Shown here: positions 17,491 to 25,473 of the stretch, one piece after another | Position numbering within the stretch: the stretch's first letter is position 1 | Layout of the letters: every line of letters starts with the position of its first letter | From: Variovorax paradoxus | GTDB lineage: Bacteria; Pseudomonadota; Gammaproteobacteria; Burkholderiales; Burkholderiaceae_C | Assembly: GCF_018614915.1 (NCBI RefSeq) | Contig: NZ_JAGGNU010000040.1 | Span: 62,001-126,000 of the forward strand | Direction: 5' to 3' | DNA: 64,000 bases | Position numbers and translations under genes: made by a program | Notes under the pieces: generated by a model | Seen by the model: only the letters and a program-made list of their open reading frames with translations | What the model was told of the DNA's origin: nothing | Database searches by the model: none

Positions 17491-17615
17491 CCCCCAGGTT
17501 GGCTCACTTCGTGTAGCCGCCCACCCCCTACCGGGGGCAACACCGGCGGCCCGGCCAAGCCGGTTCCGCGGTGTTTCACGAAGGGGCCGGCTTCGCGGCC
17601 CTTGCTTGGTGAGGG
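17491..17615. repeat. GC-rich intergenic repeat (Comamonadaceae type)
   Basis: In the 225-base gap between rpsO and the aminotransferase gene, this segment has CCCCCTACCGGGGG (a C5/G5 hairpin), GGCGGCCCGGCCAAGCCGG and a CACGAAGGGGCC arm. It shares the order CCCCCA, CACTTCGT, C5/G5 hairpin, GGCGGCCCGGC with the repeat inside the nuo operon at 7364-7437. No open frame of note lies in it. It may act as a bidirectional transcript end, but T-runs are lacking. Confidence 0.6.
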
Positions 17616-17616
17616 G

Positions 17617-18771
17617 CTATTTCGCTAGCCAGCGCTTCAGGCGGTTTACGCCTTCTACCAGGCGGTTGGGGTCCTTGGAGGCGAAGCACCAGCGCAGCCA
17701 GCCTTGGGCTTCGGGGGCGAAGGCGTTGCCGGGGGCCAGGCCGAGGCCGGCTTCGGCGACCAGGCGCTTGGCCACTTCCAGGGAATCATCGAAGCCCTTA
17801 AGCCTGAAGAAGGCGTACATGCCGCCGCGCGCGGGCGCCACTTCCACGCCGGGAATGTCGGCCAGAAGGGGCACCAAGGTGTCGCGGCAGGCCTTGAGGT
17901 GCGCGACCACGCGCGGCGTGATCTCCTCGCTGTGCGCGAGCGCCGCGATGCCGGCGCGCTGCGTGAACACGCTGGCGCAGGAAGTGTTGAACTCGATCAG
18001 CTTGCCCATGCCGTCCATCAGGGCCGGAGGGAGCACCAGCCAGCCGAGGCGCCAGCCGGTCATCAGGAAGCTCTTGGAAAAGCTGTGGGCCACGACGAGC
18101 CGGTCGTCGGCCGCCGAAATGTCCAGGAAGCTGGGCGCGCATCCTTTCGGCGTGGCCTCGAAGTACAGCCGCTCGTAGACCTCGTCGGCCAGGATCCAGG
18201 TGCCGGTCTGCCGGCAGTGGTCGAGGATGGCCTGCTGTTCCGCGCGCGTCAGGGTCCAGCCGGTCGGATTGTTGGGCGCATTGACGATGAGCAGCTTCGT
18301 TGCCGGCGTGACCGCGGCGCGCAGGGCGTCGAGGTCGAGCGTCCATTGCCCCACCTTGGGCACCAGCGGCACGCAGCGCACGCGCGCGCCGAGGATCGCC
18401 GGCTGCGCCGTCAGGTTGGGCCACACGGGCGTGACCGCCACCACCTCGTCGCCCGCGTCGACCAGCGCCTGCACCGCGAGCATCAGCGCATTGACACCGC
18501 CCGAAGTGATGGCGATGCGTGCTGCCGGTATCGCCGGATGCAGCCCGCTCATGTACTGCGCGACCGCTTCGCGCAGTTCCGGCAGGCCGAGATTGTGGGC
18601 GTAGAAGGTTTCTCCTTGTTGCAGCGAGTCGATGGCCGCCTGGCGGATCACCTCGGGCGTCACCTCGTCGCTCTCGCCGAACCAGAAGGCCAGCACGTCG
18701 CTGCGGCCCAGCCCGGCATTGGCGACTTCGCGGATCTTGGAGGCTTCGAGGTTATGGATGGCTTCGCGCAT
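17617..18771 (-). CDS. Pyridoxal phosphate-dependent aminotransferase, class I/II
   Basis: A cytoplasmic fold-type I aminotransferase. The 384-residue protein has NAPNNPTGW for cofactor binding, the aspartate/tyrosine pair region ILADEVYERLYFE, the Schiff-base lysine in HSFSKSFLMTGWRLG, and the C-terminal substrate arginine in GWLRWCFA. The start ATG 18771 has an AAGGAA ribosome site. Upstream is a minus-strand amino-acid-type binding protein only 22 bases away, which suggests a two-gene unit, but no substrate can be assigned. Alternatives include aspartate- or aromatic-type aminotransferase. Confidence 0.88.
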   Translation of the reverse strand: MREAIHNLEASKIREVANAGLGRSDVLAFWFGESDEVTPEVIRQAAIDSLQQGETFYAHNLGLPELREAVAQYMSGLHPAIPAARIAITSGGVNALMLAVQALVDAGDEVVAVTPVWPNLTAQPAILGARVRCVPLVPKVGQWTLDLDALRAAVTPATKLLIVNAPNNPTGWTLTRAEQQAILDHCRQTGTWILADEVYERLYFEATPKGCAPSFLDISAADDRLVVAHSFSKSFLMTGWRLGWLVLPPALMDGMGKLIEFNTSCASVFTQRAGIAALAHSEEITPRVVAHLKACRDTLVPLLADIPGVEVAPARGGMYAFFRLKGFDDSLEVAKRLVAEAGLGLAPGNAFAPEAQGWLRWCFASKDPNRLVEGVNRLKRWLAK

Positions 18772-18793
18772 CGTGTCTTGTTCCTTGGGAAGT

Positions 18794-20077
18794 TCAGGGG
18801 CGCTGCATCTTGCAGCTGGTGGGCATCTCGGCACGCTCGGCGGGGATCGTCTTCACGACACGGAAGCCGTAGCCCGATCCTTCGACATCGAACTTCACGC
18901 CGGGCGTGCCCTGCTTGTCCATCACGCCGACCACCAAGGCCTGCTGGAACTGGTGATCGGCGGCGCGCATGCGCCCGCTCTGGCCCGCCAGCGTGACCTC
19001 GGCCTTTTCGAGCGCGCGCGCCACGGCCACGGTGTCGACGCTGCCGGCGCGTTCGATCGCCTGCGCCAGCGACTCGACCAGCAATTGCATGCGCATGTGC
19101 ACGTAGTCCTCCGCCGGCTTTGGGAAGCGCTCGCGGAAGGCGCGGTAGAAGGCATCGGATTCTCGCGTCTGCACGTTCGGCAGCCAGTCAGCCACGGCGA
19201 CCACGCGGCCGATGCCGGCATCGCCGATGGCCGCCGGCGCGCCGAGCGCGTTGCCGTAGAAGGTATAGAAGCTGCCGTTGAAACCGGCCTCGCGCGCCGC
19301 CTTCACGAGCAGCGTCAGGTCGTTGCCCCAATTGCCTGTGACCACGGCCTGCGCGCCGCTCGCGAGGATCTTGCTGGCATAGGGCGCGAAGTCCTTCACG
19401 CGGCCCATCGGATGCAATTCGTCACCGACAATCTGCACATCCGGCCTGAATGCGCCGAGCTGCCGCTTCGATTCGCGCAGCACGGCCTGGCCGAAGCTGT
19501 AGTCCTGCCCGATCAGGTAGACGCGCTTGAGCGCGGCATCGTTCTTCACCACTTCCATCAGCGCCGTCACGCGCATGTCGGCATGTGCGTCGAAGCGGAA
19601 GTGCCAGAAGCTGCAGCGCTCGTTGGTGAGCGCCGGATCGACCGCCGAATAGTTGAGGAACAGCACGCGACGCGACGGATCGCGCTCGTTGTTCTTTTCG
19701 ATCGCGTCCACCAGCGCCGCGGCCGTGGCCGAGGAGTTGCCCTGCATCACGATGCGCGCGCCGTCGTCCATCGCCGCGCGCAGCGCCGACAGCGCCTCTT
19801 CGTTCTGGCCCTTGCTGTCGTAGCGGTCCAGCTGCAGCGGCCGGGCGCCGCCGGGCAGCTTGACGCCGCCGCGCGCATTCACGCGCTCGACCGCCCACAA
19901 CAGGTTGCGGAACACGGCTTCGCCGGTGTTGGCGAAGGGTCCGCTCATGCTCTCGATCAACGCGAGCCGGATGGGGGCCACTGGCTGCGCATGAACCGGC
20001 GCGAATGCCGCCGCGCATAGCGCCAGAGCCGCGAATTTCAAGGCCTTGCGGCGCCAAATAAAGCTGGAAAAACTCAT
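18794..20077 (-). CDS. ABC transporter substrate-binding protein, branched-chain amino acid (LivK) type
   Basis: A periplasmic type I binding protein. The 427-residue product starts at ATG 20077 with a basic region and hydrophobic signal peptide ending at APVHAQ (cleavage after ~residue 32), then VAPIRLALIESMSGPFANTGE, typical of the LivK/Leu-Ile-Val family. No permease or ATPase genes lie nearby, so it is an orphan that may use a transporter encoded elsewhere or serve as a sensor. It is divergent from the hsp20 gene. Confidence 0.88.
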   Translation of the reverse strand: MSFSSFIWRRKALKFAALALCAAAFAPVHAQPVAPIRLALIESMSGPFANTGEAVFRNLLWAVERVNARGGVKLPGGARPLQLDRYDSKGQNEEALSALRAAMDDGARIVMQGNSSATAAALVDAIEKNNERDPSRRVLFLNYSAVDPALTNERCSFWHFRFDAHADMRVTALMEVVKNDAALKRVYLIGQDYSFGQAVLRESKRQLGAFRPDVQIVGDELHPMGRVKDFAPYASKILASGAQAVVTGNWGNDLTLLVKAAREAGFNGSFYTFYGNALGAPAAIGDAGIGRVVAVADWLPNVQTRESDAFYRAFRERFPKPAEDYVHMRMQLLVESLAQAIERAGSVDTVAVARALEKAEVTLAGQSGRMRAADHQFQQALVVGVMDKQGTPGVKFDVEGSGYGFRVVKTIPAERAEMPTSCKMQRP

Positions 20078-20199
20078 CTTGAAACGCCCCCCGCCGCGCC
20101 TAGATGAGGTGGCATGCGGCACTTGTTGATTGAAACGCCGCGCAGTGTAAGGGACACACATTCTTGTCCCTCGTTGTGTTCACGTTCAGGAGTTCCCAC

Positions 20200-20568
20200 A
20201 TGTTTTTCGCACCCGCAATTCGCAGCGCCCGCTTCGCCCCGCGCTCGTACGACCGCAGCCTGGAGCGCTTCGTCGACGACGCCTTTTCCGCGCGCCGCTC
20301 GCTCAATGTCGAACAGGACGAAAAGACCTGGACCCTGACGCTCGATGTTCCGGGCTTCTCGCGCGAAGATCTCACGATCGGCATCGAAGGTGCCGTGGTT
20401 CGCATCGAAAGCAAGGCAGATGCAAAGCGCCAGTTGAAGGCCGCCTACGAACTGCCGCAGGACATCGATGTTGCCACCAGCGAAGCCAAGCTCGAAAACG
20501 GCGTGCTGACCCTGAAGCTCGGCAAGCTGGTTCCGGTGAGCAACGTCGCGCAGCTCGCCATCAATTGA
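20200..20568 (+). CDS. Small heat shock protein, Hsp20/alpha-crystallin family
   Basis: An ATP-independent holdase chaperone that keeps unfolding proteins soluble. The 122-residue protein has a short N-terminal arm, then an alpha-crystallin domain (WTLTLDVPGFSREDLTIGI through LENGVLTLKLGK, with the conserved G-V-L motif). It ends in AQLAIN, close to the usual I-x-I tail. ATG 20200 is preceded by a clear CAGGAG site; an upstream GTG is not supported. A short GGGACA/TGTCCC hairpin lies in its leader at 20151-20170; no good sigma-32 box was found. Confidence 0.93.
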   Translation: MFFAPAIRSARFAPRSYDRSLERFVDDAFSARRSLNVEQDEKTWTLTLDVPGFSREDLTIGIEGAVVRIESKADAKRQLKAAYELPQDIDVATSEAKLENGVLTLKLGKLVPVSNVAQLAIN

Positions 20569-20673
20569 TAGGCACTTGCCTCAGAGCCCGGACGAGGCAA
20601 TAAGTAAGCTAAACGGGTCGGTAACTTTTTGTTGCCGACCTGACTCATTTCTGAACTCAAAATAAGTGCAACG

Positions 20674-20697
20674 GCGTCACATTTGTGGCGTTTTTTT
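20674..20697 (+). terminator. Intrinsic terminator downstream of hsp20
   Basis: Hairpin CGTCAC, loop ATTT, GTGGCG followed directly by seven T residues. It lies 105 bases after the hsp20 stop and before the hydrolase start at 20775, so it probably ends the hsp20 transcript. A weaker hairpin without a T-run is present at 20616-20640. Confidence 0.75.
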
Positions 20698-20774
20698 CAA
20701 ATGCTTTCTTACTAATTTGCGTTCGAGGGATTGACTGCTGCGGCAGTCAGGTTCCGAGCGCTAGACAAAGCGCC

Positions 20775-21518
20775 ATGAAAACGCACTTGAAACTCGCTCA
20801 CGACGGTTCACGGTCGGACACCTTGCTGGTGTTCCTTCCTGGGGCGTTCCTGAAGCCGGAAGAATTCGAGCGCGAAGGATTTGTCAGCGCGGTCAGGGAG
20901 CGCGATCTGGCGGCCGACGCCCTGCTCGTCGACGCCGACGTGTCGTACTACTACGACCAAACCTTCATCGAGCGGTTGCACCACGACATCCTGCAGCCGC
21001 AGCGCGCGACGGGCTACAAGTCGATCTGGCTGGTGGGCATCTCCATCGGCGGCTTCGGCGCCCTGATCCACGAACTGGCCAAGCCCGGCGCCGTCGACGG
21101 CATCGTGGCACTCGCGCCCTATCTCGGCCGCCGGCCGCTCGGCGCCGAAATCCACAAGGCGGGCGGCCTGCGCGCCTGGAAGGCGCCCGAGGGCCCGCCG
21201 CCGGACCAGGAAGTCGATCGCAAGCTCTGGCCCTGGCTTCAGCAGTACGCAGCCTCCAAACCCGCCAAGGGCCTGCCTCCGCTGTACCTGGGCTTCGGCC
21301 TCGCCGATCGCTTCGCGGCCAACCATCGCCTGCTGGCGGACGCCTTGCCCGCAGGCCGCGTGTTCACCACCGAAGGCGGCCATGACTGGCCGCAGTGGTC
21401 GCAACTCTGGCGCAAGGTGCTCGACGTGCTGCCGCTGCCCGCGCGCAGCAAGAAAGGCGCAGCTACCCGAACTGCGGCTCCGGCGCGCCGAGCGAAGCCA
21501 GTGGCCATCGCGGCTTGA
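20775..21518 (+). CDS. Alpha/beta hydrolase of unknown substrate
   Basis: The 247-residue product has the nucleophile elbow GISIGG (G-x-S-x-G) near residue 95, a likely acid in LGFGLADRF and a histidine in EGGHDWPQW, which form a plausible Ser-Asp-His triad. No signal peptide is seen. The C-terminal ~25 residues are Lys/Arg/Ala-rich and their codons overlap the tsaD 3' end by 56 bases, tail to tail. ATG 20775 was chosen since an upstream frame start would lie inside the terminator. Substrate unknown; carboxylesterase or lipase-like is possible. Confidence 0.82.
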   Translation: MKTHLKLAHDGSRSDTLLVFLPGAFLKPEEFEREGFVSAVRERDLAADALLVDADVSYYYDQTFIERLHHDILQPQRATGYKSIWLVGISIGGFGALIHELAKPGAVDGIVALAPYLGRRPLGAEIHKAGGLRAWKAPEGPPPDQEVDRKLWPWLQQYAASKPAKGLPPLYLGFGLADRFAANHRLLADALPAGRVFTTEGGHDWPQWSQLWRKVLDVLPLPARSKKGAATRTAAPARRAKPVAIAA

Positions 21519-22515
21519 CGTCGAAGGCATAGCGCTCGGTGGCCGGCCCCAGTCCGGCCTGCAGGCGCATCGCGGCAGCCATCGCGATCATGGCGCCGTT
21601 GTCGGTGCACAGATGCAGCTCGGGATAGTGCACGCGCACCCCGCGCTTCGCGCACGCCGCATTCAGCTGGTCCCGCAAGACGCGATTGGCGCCCACGCCG
21701 CCGGCCACCACCAGCCGGTCCAGCCCCGTCCGCTCGATGGCGGCCAGCGACTTTTTCAACAGCACCTCGACGATCGCCGCCTGGGTCGAGGCTGCCAGAT
21801 CGGCCTTGCGCGCCTCGAGCTCGCCGCCCAGCTTTCTGGCCTGGGTCAGCACCGCGGTCTTCAGCCCGGCAAAAGAGAAATCGAGGTCGCCGCTGTGCAG
21901 CAGAGGCCGCGGCAGCTTGAAGGCCGCCGCAGCGCCCTCCTCCGCCAGCTTGGCGAGCCACGGGCCGCCCGGATAGGGCAGGCCCATCAGCTTGGCACTC
22001 TTGTCGAAGGCTTCGCCGGCTGCATCGTCGATGGTCTCGCCGAGCAGTTCGTAGCGACCCACGCCGTCCACCCGCATCAGCTGCGTATGACCGCCCGAGA
22101 CCAGCAGCGCGACGAAGGGGAATTCGGGCGGATCGGCGCTGAGAAAGGGGGACAGCAGATGACCTTCGAGGTGGTGAACCCCCAGCACCGGCTTGCCAAG
22201 CGCCGCGCCCAGCGCGCAAGCCACGCCCGCCCCCACCAGCAGCGCGCCCGCCAGCCCCGGCCCGCGCGTATAGGCGACGACGTCGATGTCGCCGAGCGGC
22301 CTACCGGCCTCCGCCAGCACGACCTGCGCCAGCGGCAGCACGCGGCGGATGTGATCGCGGCTGGCCAGCTCGGGCACCACGCCGCCGTAGGCCTGGTGCA
22401 TGGCGATCTGGCTGTGGAGCGCGTGCGCGGCCAGGCGCGGCAGGCCGCTGGCGCCGGATTCGACCAGGGCAACGCCGGTCTCGTCGCAGGACGATTCGAT
22501 TCCCAATACAAACAT
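21463..22515 (-). CDS. tsaD: tRNA N6-adenosine threonylcarbamoyltransferase
   Basis: TsaD transfers the threonylcarbamoyl group to A37 of ANN-decoding tRNAs, with TsaB and TsaE. The 350-residue protein starts MFVLGIESSCDETGVALVE and has the metal-binding histidines in HHLEGHLLSP, and the ASKHA-fold glycine-rich segments LVSGGHTQLM and VVAGGVGANRVL. The 3' end overlaps the convergent hydrolase gene. In many betaproteobacteria tsaD is next to rpsU; here ~20 kb lie between them. Confidence 0.97.
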   Translation of the reverse strand: MFVLGIESSCDETGVALVESGASGLPRLAAHALHSQIAMHQAYGGVVPELASRDHIRRVLPLAQVVLAEAGRPLGDIDVVAYTRGPGLAGALLVGAGVACALGAALGKPVLGVHHLEGHLLSPFLSADPPEFPFVALLVSGGHTQLMRVDGVGRYELLGETIDDAAGEAFDKSAKLMGLPYPGGPWLAKLAEEGAAAAFKLPRPLLHSGDLDFSFAGLKTAVLTQARKLGGELEARKADLAASTQAAIVEVLLKKSLAAIERTGLDRLVVAGGVGANRVLRDQLNAACAKRGVRVHYPELHLCTDNGAMIAMAAAMRLQAGLGPATERYAFDVKPRWPLASLGAPEPQFG

Positions 22516-22544
22516 GCGACGAGTGTAGGGTGCGCACGGTATCG

Positions 22545-22559
22545 GGGCACGGATGTTGC
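22545..22559 (+). promoter_or_regulatory. Putative sigma-54 promoter for the NIT-ANTAR regulator
   Basis: GGGCACG-GATG-TTGC fits the -24/-12 consensus TGGCACG-N4-TTGC with one mismatch at the first base; the GG and GC doublets are exactly spaced. Transcription would begin about 22571, 17 bases before the regulator ATG at 22588. It lies in the 72-base gap divergent to tsaD. Confidence 0.65.
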
Positions 22560-22587
22560 TGCATGTCCTTAGGATGGCATTTCAGCC

Positions 22588-23904
22588 ATGCCGCTCCCCA
22601 CGATGAAATCCGGACTGAGCTTTCTGATGGCCGCCCTGCGTTGCGAGATCGACGCACTGGAGCAGCTCGCCCGCACCAGTGCGCTGGTCGGCACGATCGG
22701 ACGACTGGTCCATGCGCTGCAGCGGGAGCGCGGCATCTCCAACGTGCTGCTGGCCTCGCAGGGCCAGCGCTTCGCCGCCGAGCGCAGTGCCCAGATCGCC
22801 GAATGCCTGCGCGTGGAACAAGCGGTGCGCGCCTGCTTCGACCAACTCGAAACCGATGCGAGCCGGATCGGCAATGGTGCGCGCCTCTTCAGCCGCATCG
22901 CCTGGGTGCTGCCCGGCCTCGACGGCCTGCCCGAACTGCGCCGCCGCATCGGTGCCATGGAGCTTGGCGCCGCGGAGGCAACGGCTGCCTTCGTCAAGCT
23001 GATCGCCGGGCTGCTGGCCGTGGTCTTCGAGGCCGCCGATGGCGCCACCGATCCGGAGATCTCGCGCCAGCTGGTGGCCATGTTCAACTTCATGCAGGGC
23101 AAGGAGTTCGCAGGCCAGGAGCGCGCCTGCGGCGCCGCGGCCTTCGCCTCGGGCCGCAACGACAGCGCGCGGCAGCAGCAATGGCTGCACCTGATCGAGT
23201 CGCAGGAACGCTGCTTCCAGGTCTTCGTCGAGTTCTCGGCCGCCGATCTGGTCGAACTCTGGCAGGGCACGCAGTCCGGCGCCCCATTGGCCGAGCAGGA
23301 ACGGCTGCGCCGCATCGCCTGCGCGGCGCCGGCCGGCGTGGCCCTCGACACCGAGCTGAGCCAGACCTGGTTCGACAGCTGCAGCCGGCGCATCGACGCC
23401 ATGCAATCGATCGAGGCGCGGCTGGCCGCCGACCTGCGCCGGATCTGCGAACAGAAGACGGCCCAGGCCCGCGCCGAATTGCAAGTCCAGGAGGCGCTGC
23501 TCGCCAAGCTGGCGCTCGAAGCCCACACGCCGGCGGCCATCTTCTTCGACGAGAAGCCCGCCACGGACCCGCCCGGCCTTCCGCAAGCACCGGGGTCGGC
23601 AACGCCCTACGGCCGACAGCTCGAGCGATCGATCCTGGAGATGGTGCAGGAGCAATCGCAGCGTCTGCAGGCAATGAGCGACGAGCTCGACACCGTGCGC
23701 GCGGCCCTCAACGAGCGCAAGCTGGTCGAGCGCGCCAAGGGTCTGTTGATGGCGCACCGCCGCCTCAGCGAGGAACAGGCCCACAAGATGCTGCGCCAGA
23801 CGGCCATGAGCCAGAACCGCAGGCTGGTCGAGGTGGCCGAATCGGTGCTTGCGATGGCCGAGTACCTGCCCAACGAGGACGCGCTGCGAGCGCCCCGCAC
23901 CTGA
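22588..23904 (+). CDS. nasR: Nitrate regulatory protein, NIT domain plus ANTAR (NasR type)
   Basis: A cytoplasmic transcription antiterminator. The 438-residue protein has an N-terminal helical NIT domain (about residues 20-300; VHALQRERGISNVLLASQG is the typical start) that senses nitrate or nitrite in Klebsiella NasR. A linker is followed by a C-terminal ANTAR RNA-binding domain (about 365-425; LVERAKGLLMAHRRLSEEQA). It lies directly upstream of the nrt operon, whose leader carries matching hexaloop hairpins and a terminator. The gene name is by domain layout and context. A sigma-54 promoter precedes it. Confidence 0.9.
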   Translation: MPLPTMKSGLSFLMAALRCEIDALEQLARTSALVGTIGRLVHALQRERGISNVLLASQGQRFAAERSAQIAECLRVEQAVRACFDQLETDASRIGNGARLFSRIAWVLPGLDGLPELRRRIGAMELGAAEATAAFVKLIAGLLAVVFEAADGATDPEISRQLVAMFNFMQGKEFAGQERACGAAAFASGRNDSARQQQWLHLIESQERCFQVFVEFSAADLVELWQGTQSGAPLAEQERLRRIACAAPAGVALDTELSQTWFDSCSRRIDAMQSIEARLAADLRRICEQKTAQARAELQVQEALLAKLALEAHTPAAIFFDEKPATDPPGLPQAPGSATPYGRQLERSILEMVQEQSQRLQAMSDELDTVRAALNERKLVERAKGLLMAHRRLSEEQAHKMLRQTAMSQNRRLVEVAESVLAMAEYLPNEDALRAPRT

Positions 23905-23930
23905 ATTGGTGCGCCGCACAAAAACCGTGC
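23897..23930 (+). promoter_or_regulatory. Putative NtrC-type enhancer sites
   Basis: Two palindromes lie about 95-125 bases upstream of the -24 element of the nrt promoter. GCAC-N7-GTGC at 23916-23930 has the spacing of the NtrC consensus GCACC-N5-GGTGC. GCACC-N6-GGTGC at 23897-23912 has full half-sites but one extra base, and it overlaps the regulator stop codon. The pairing with a sigma-54 promoter fits general nitrogen control by NtrC; this is inference from sequence. Confidence 0.55.
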
Positions 23931-24023
23931 TCCCAACGGCAAGCGAAGAAATTCGACGCGTCCTGTACGTCACGCCGGCCCCGGCAGCTATCGATTCAAT
24001 AGCAAACCAACCCTCCCGATGGC

Positions 24024-24038
24024 TGGCACGCACTTTGC
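24024..24038 (+). promoter_or_regulatory. Sigma-54 promoter of the nrtABC operon
   Basis: TGGCACG-CACT-TTGC is a perfect match to the sigma-54 consensus TGGCACG-N4-TTGC. Transcription is expected at about 24050, so the message would begin just ahead of the first hexaloop hairpin at 24056. The region 23905-24218 has no gene; it holds enhancer-like sites, this promoter, two hairpins and a terminator. Confidence 0.85.
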
Positions 24039-24055
24039 GTAGCACTTCGGCGTAG

Positions 24056-24125
24056 GCCTGCAAAGGTCTGCAGGCAGGTGGCATCCAACGGCGGGTGCGG
24101 CCGACCCCATCGGACAAAGGCGTCC
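24056..24125 (+). promoter_or_regulatory. ANTAR-target dual hexaloop leader (P1 and P2)
   Basis: P1 (24056-24075): perfect 7-bp stem GCCTGCA/TGCAGGC with hexaloop AAGGTC. P2 (24112-24125): 4-bp stem GGAC/GTCC with hexaloop AAAGGC. Both loops have A at position 1 and G at position 4, the conserved features of RNA targets of ANTAR antiterminators. P2 overlaps the 5' arm of the terminator that starts at 24119, so P2 and terminator cannot form together. Binding of the NIT-ANTAR protein would favour P2 and let transcription go on into nrtA. Confidence 0.75.
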
Positions 24126-24181
24126 CCATCCCGCAAGGGCTCGTTTTCGAGCGGCCCCTGCGCGGTCGGGACGCCTTTTTT
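24119..24181 (+). terminator. Attenuator terminator in the nrt leader
   Basis: Stem GGCGTCCC (24119-24126) with GGGACGCC (24168-24175), extendable by AAA/TTT, followed by six T residues (24176-24181). The loop contains a nested CTCG-TTTT-CGAG hairpin. It lies 37 bases before the nrtA ATG and after the sigma-54 promoter, so it must stop transcription unless antiterminated. Confidence 0.85.
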
Positions 24182-24218
24182 GTTTTGCTTTTTCTTTTTT
24201 CATTCCGGAGCTCGCCCC

Positions 24219-25463
24219 ATGACCGATTTGCTGAAACCGAAGTTGAGTCGCCGCCGCGTGCTGCAAGCCGCTGCCATCGGCGCGGCCGGGCTCGACCCGG
24301 CCCTGCGTGCGGCCGTCTGGGCCCAGGGCTCGGACAAGCCCGAAAAGGAAGAGGTCAAGATCGGCTTCATCCCCTTGACCGATTGCGCCAGCGTCGTCAT
24401 GGCCTCGGTGCTCGGCATCGACAAGAAGTACGGCGTCAAGATCGTGCCGAGCAAGGAAGCGAGCTGGGCCGGCGTGCGCGACAAGCTGGTCAACGGCGAG
24501 CTGGACTTCGCCCACGTGCTCTACGGCCTGGTCTACGGCGTGCACCTCGGCATCGGCGGCCCGAAGAAGGACATGGCCGTGCTGATGACGCTCAACAACA
24601 ACGGCCAGGCGATCACGCTGTCGAAGAAGCTGGCCGACAAGGGCGCGGTCGATGGCGCCTCGCTGGCCAAGGTGATGGCGAAAGAGAAAGGCGAATACAC
24701 CTTCGCCCAGACCTTCCCCACCGGCACGCATGCGATGTGGCTCTACTACTGGATGGCTGCCAACGGCATCAATCCGCTGAAGGATGCCAAGGTCATCACC
24801 GTGCCGCCGCCGCAGATGGTCGCGAACATGCGGGTGGGCAACATGGACGGCTACTGCGTCGGCGAACCCTGGGGCCAGCGCGCGATCATGGACGGCATCG
24901 GCATCACGGCCGTCACCACGCAGGACATCTGGAAGGACCACCCCGAGAAGGTGCTCGGCACCACCGGCGACTTCGTCAAGAAGTACCCCAACACTGCACG
25001 CGCGGTGACCGCCGCCATCCTCGAAGCCGGCCGCTGGATCGACACCGGCCTGCAGAACAAGAACAAGATGGCCGAGACCATCGCCGACAAGAGCTACGTC
25101 AACACCAGCGTCGACGCCATCAACCAGCGCATCCTGGGCCGCTACACCAACGGCCTCGGCAAGAACTGGGACGACCCCAACCACATGAAGTTCTACAACG
25201 ACGGCGCAGTGAACTTCCCCTTCCTGTCGGACGGCATGTGGTTCCTCACGCAGCACAAGCGCTGGGGTCTGCTGAAGGAGCATCCCGACTATCTCAAGGT
25301 CGCGACGGAAATCAACAAGCTGGACCTCTACAAGCAGGCCGCCGCGGCCTCGAAGACGCCGGTGCCCAAGGACACGATGCGCAGCAGCAAGCTGATCGAC
25401 GGCGTGGTGTGGGACGGCAAGAACCCCAAGCAGTACGCCGAGTCGTTCAAGGTCAATGCCTGA
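24219..25463 (+). CDS. nrtA: Nitrate ABC transporter substrate-binding protein
   Basis: A periplasmic receptor of the CmpA/NrtA family. The 414-residue protein has a twin-arginine signal (SRRRVLQAAAIGAAG, residues ~9-25) followed by EEVKIGFIPLTDCASVVMASVLG, the typical family start, and binding-site segments FPTGTHAMWLYYWMAANG and GEPWGQRAIMDGIG. It starts at ATG 24219 with a GGAG ribosome site after the attenuator. Context with permease, ATPase and a NasR-type leader makes nitrate (possibly also nitrite or cyanate) the likely ligand. Confidence 0.92.
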   Translation: MTDLLKPKLSRRRVLQAAAIGAAGLDPALRAAVWAQGSDKPEKEEVKIGFIPLTDCASVVMASVLGIDKKYGVKIVPSKEASWAGVRDKLVNGELDFAHVLYGLVYGVHLGIGGPKKDMAVLMTLNNNGQAITLSKKLADKGAVDGASLAKVMAKEKGEYTFAQTFPTGTHAMWLYYWMAANGINPLKDAKVITVPPPQMVANMRVGNMDGYCVGEPWGQRAIMDGIGITAVTTQDIWKDHPEKVLGTTGDFVKKYPNTARAVTAAILEAGRWIDTGLQNKNKMAETIADKSYVNTSVDAINQRILGRYTNGLGKNWDDPNHMKFYNDGAVNFPFLSDGMWFLTQHKRWGLLKEHPDYLKVATEINKLDLYKQAAAASKTPVPKDTMRSSKLIDGVVWDGKNPKQYAESFKVNA

Positions 25464-25473
25464 GGAACCCGCC

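Noticed and set aside
20108..20128. TGGCAT...CTTGT before hsp20 as a sigma-54 promoter
   Set aside because: Spacing between the GG and the -12 element is two bases too long and the GC doublet is absent.
20616..20640. GGTCGGTAAC/GTTGCCGACC hairpin as the hsp20 terminator
   Set aside because: The stem is good but no T-run follows; the hairpin at 20674-20697 with seven T residues is the better candidate.
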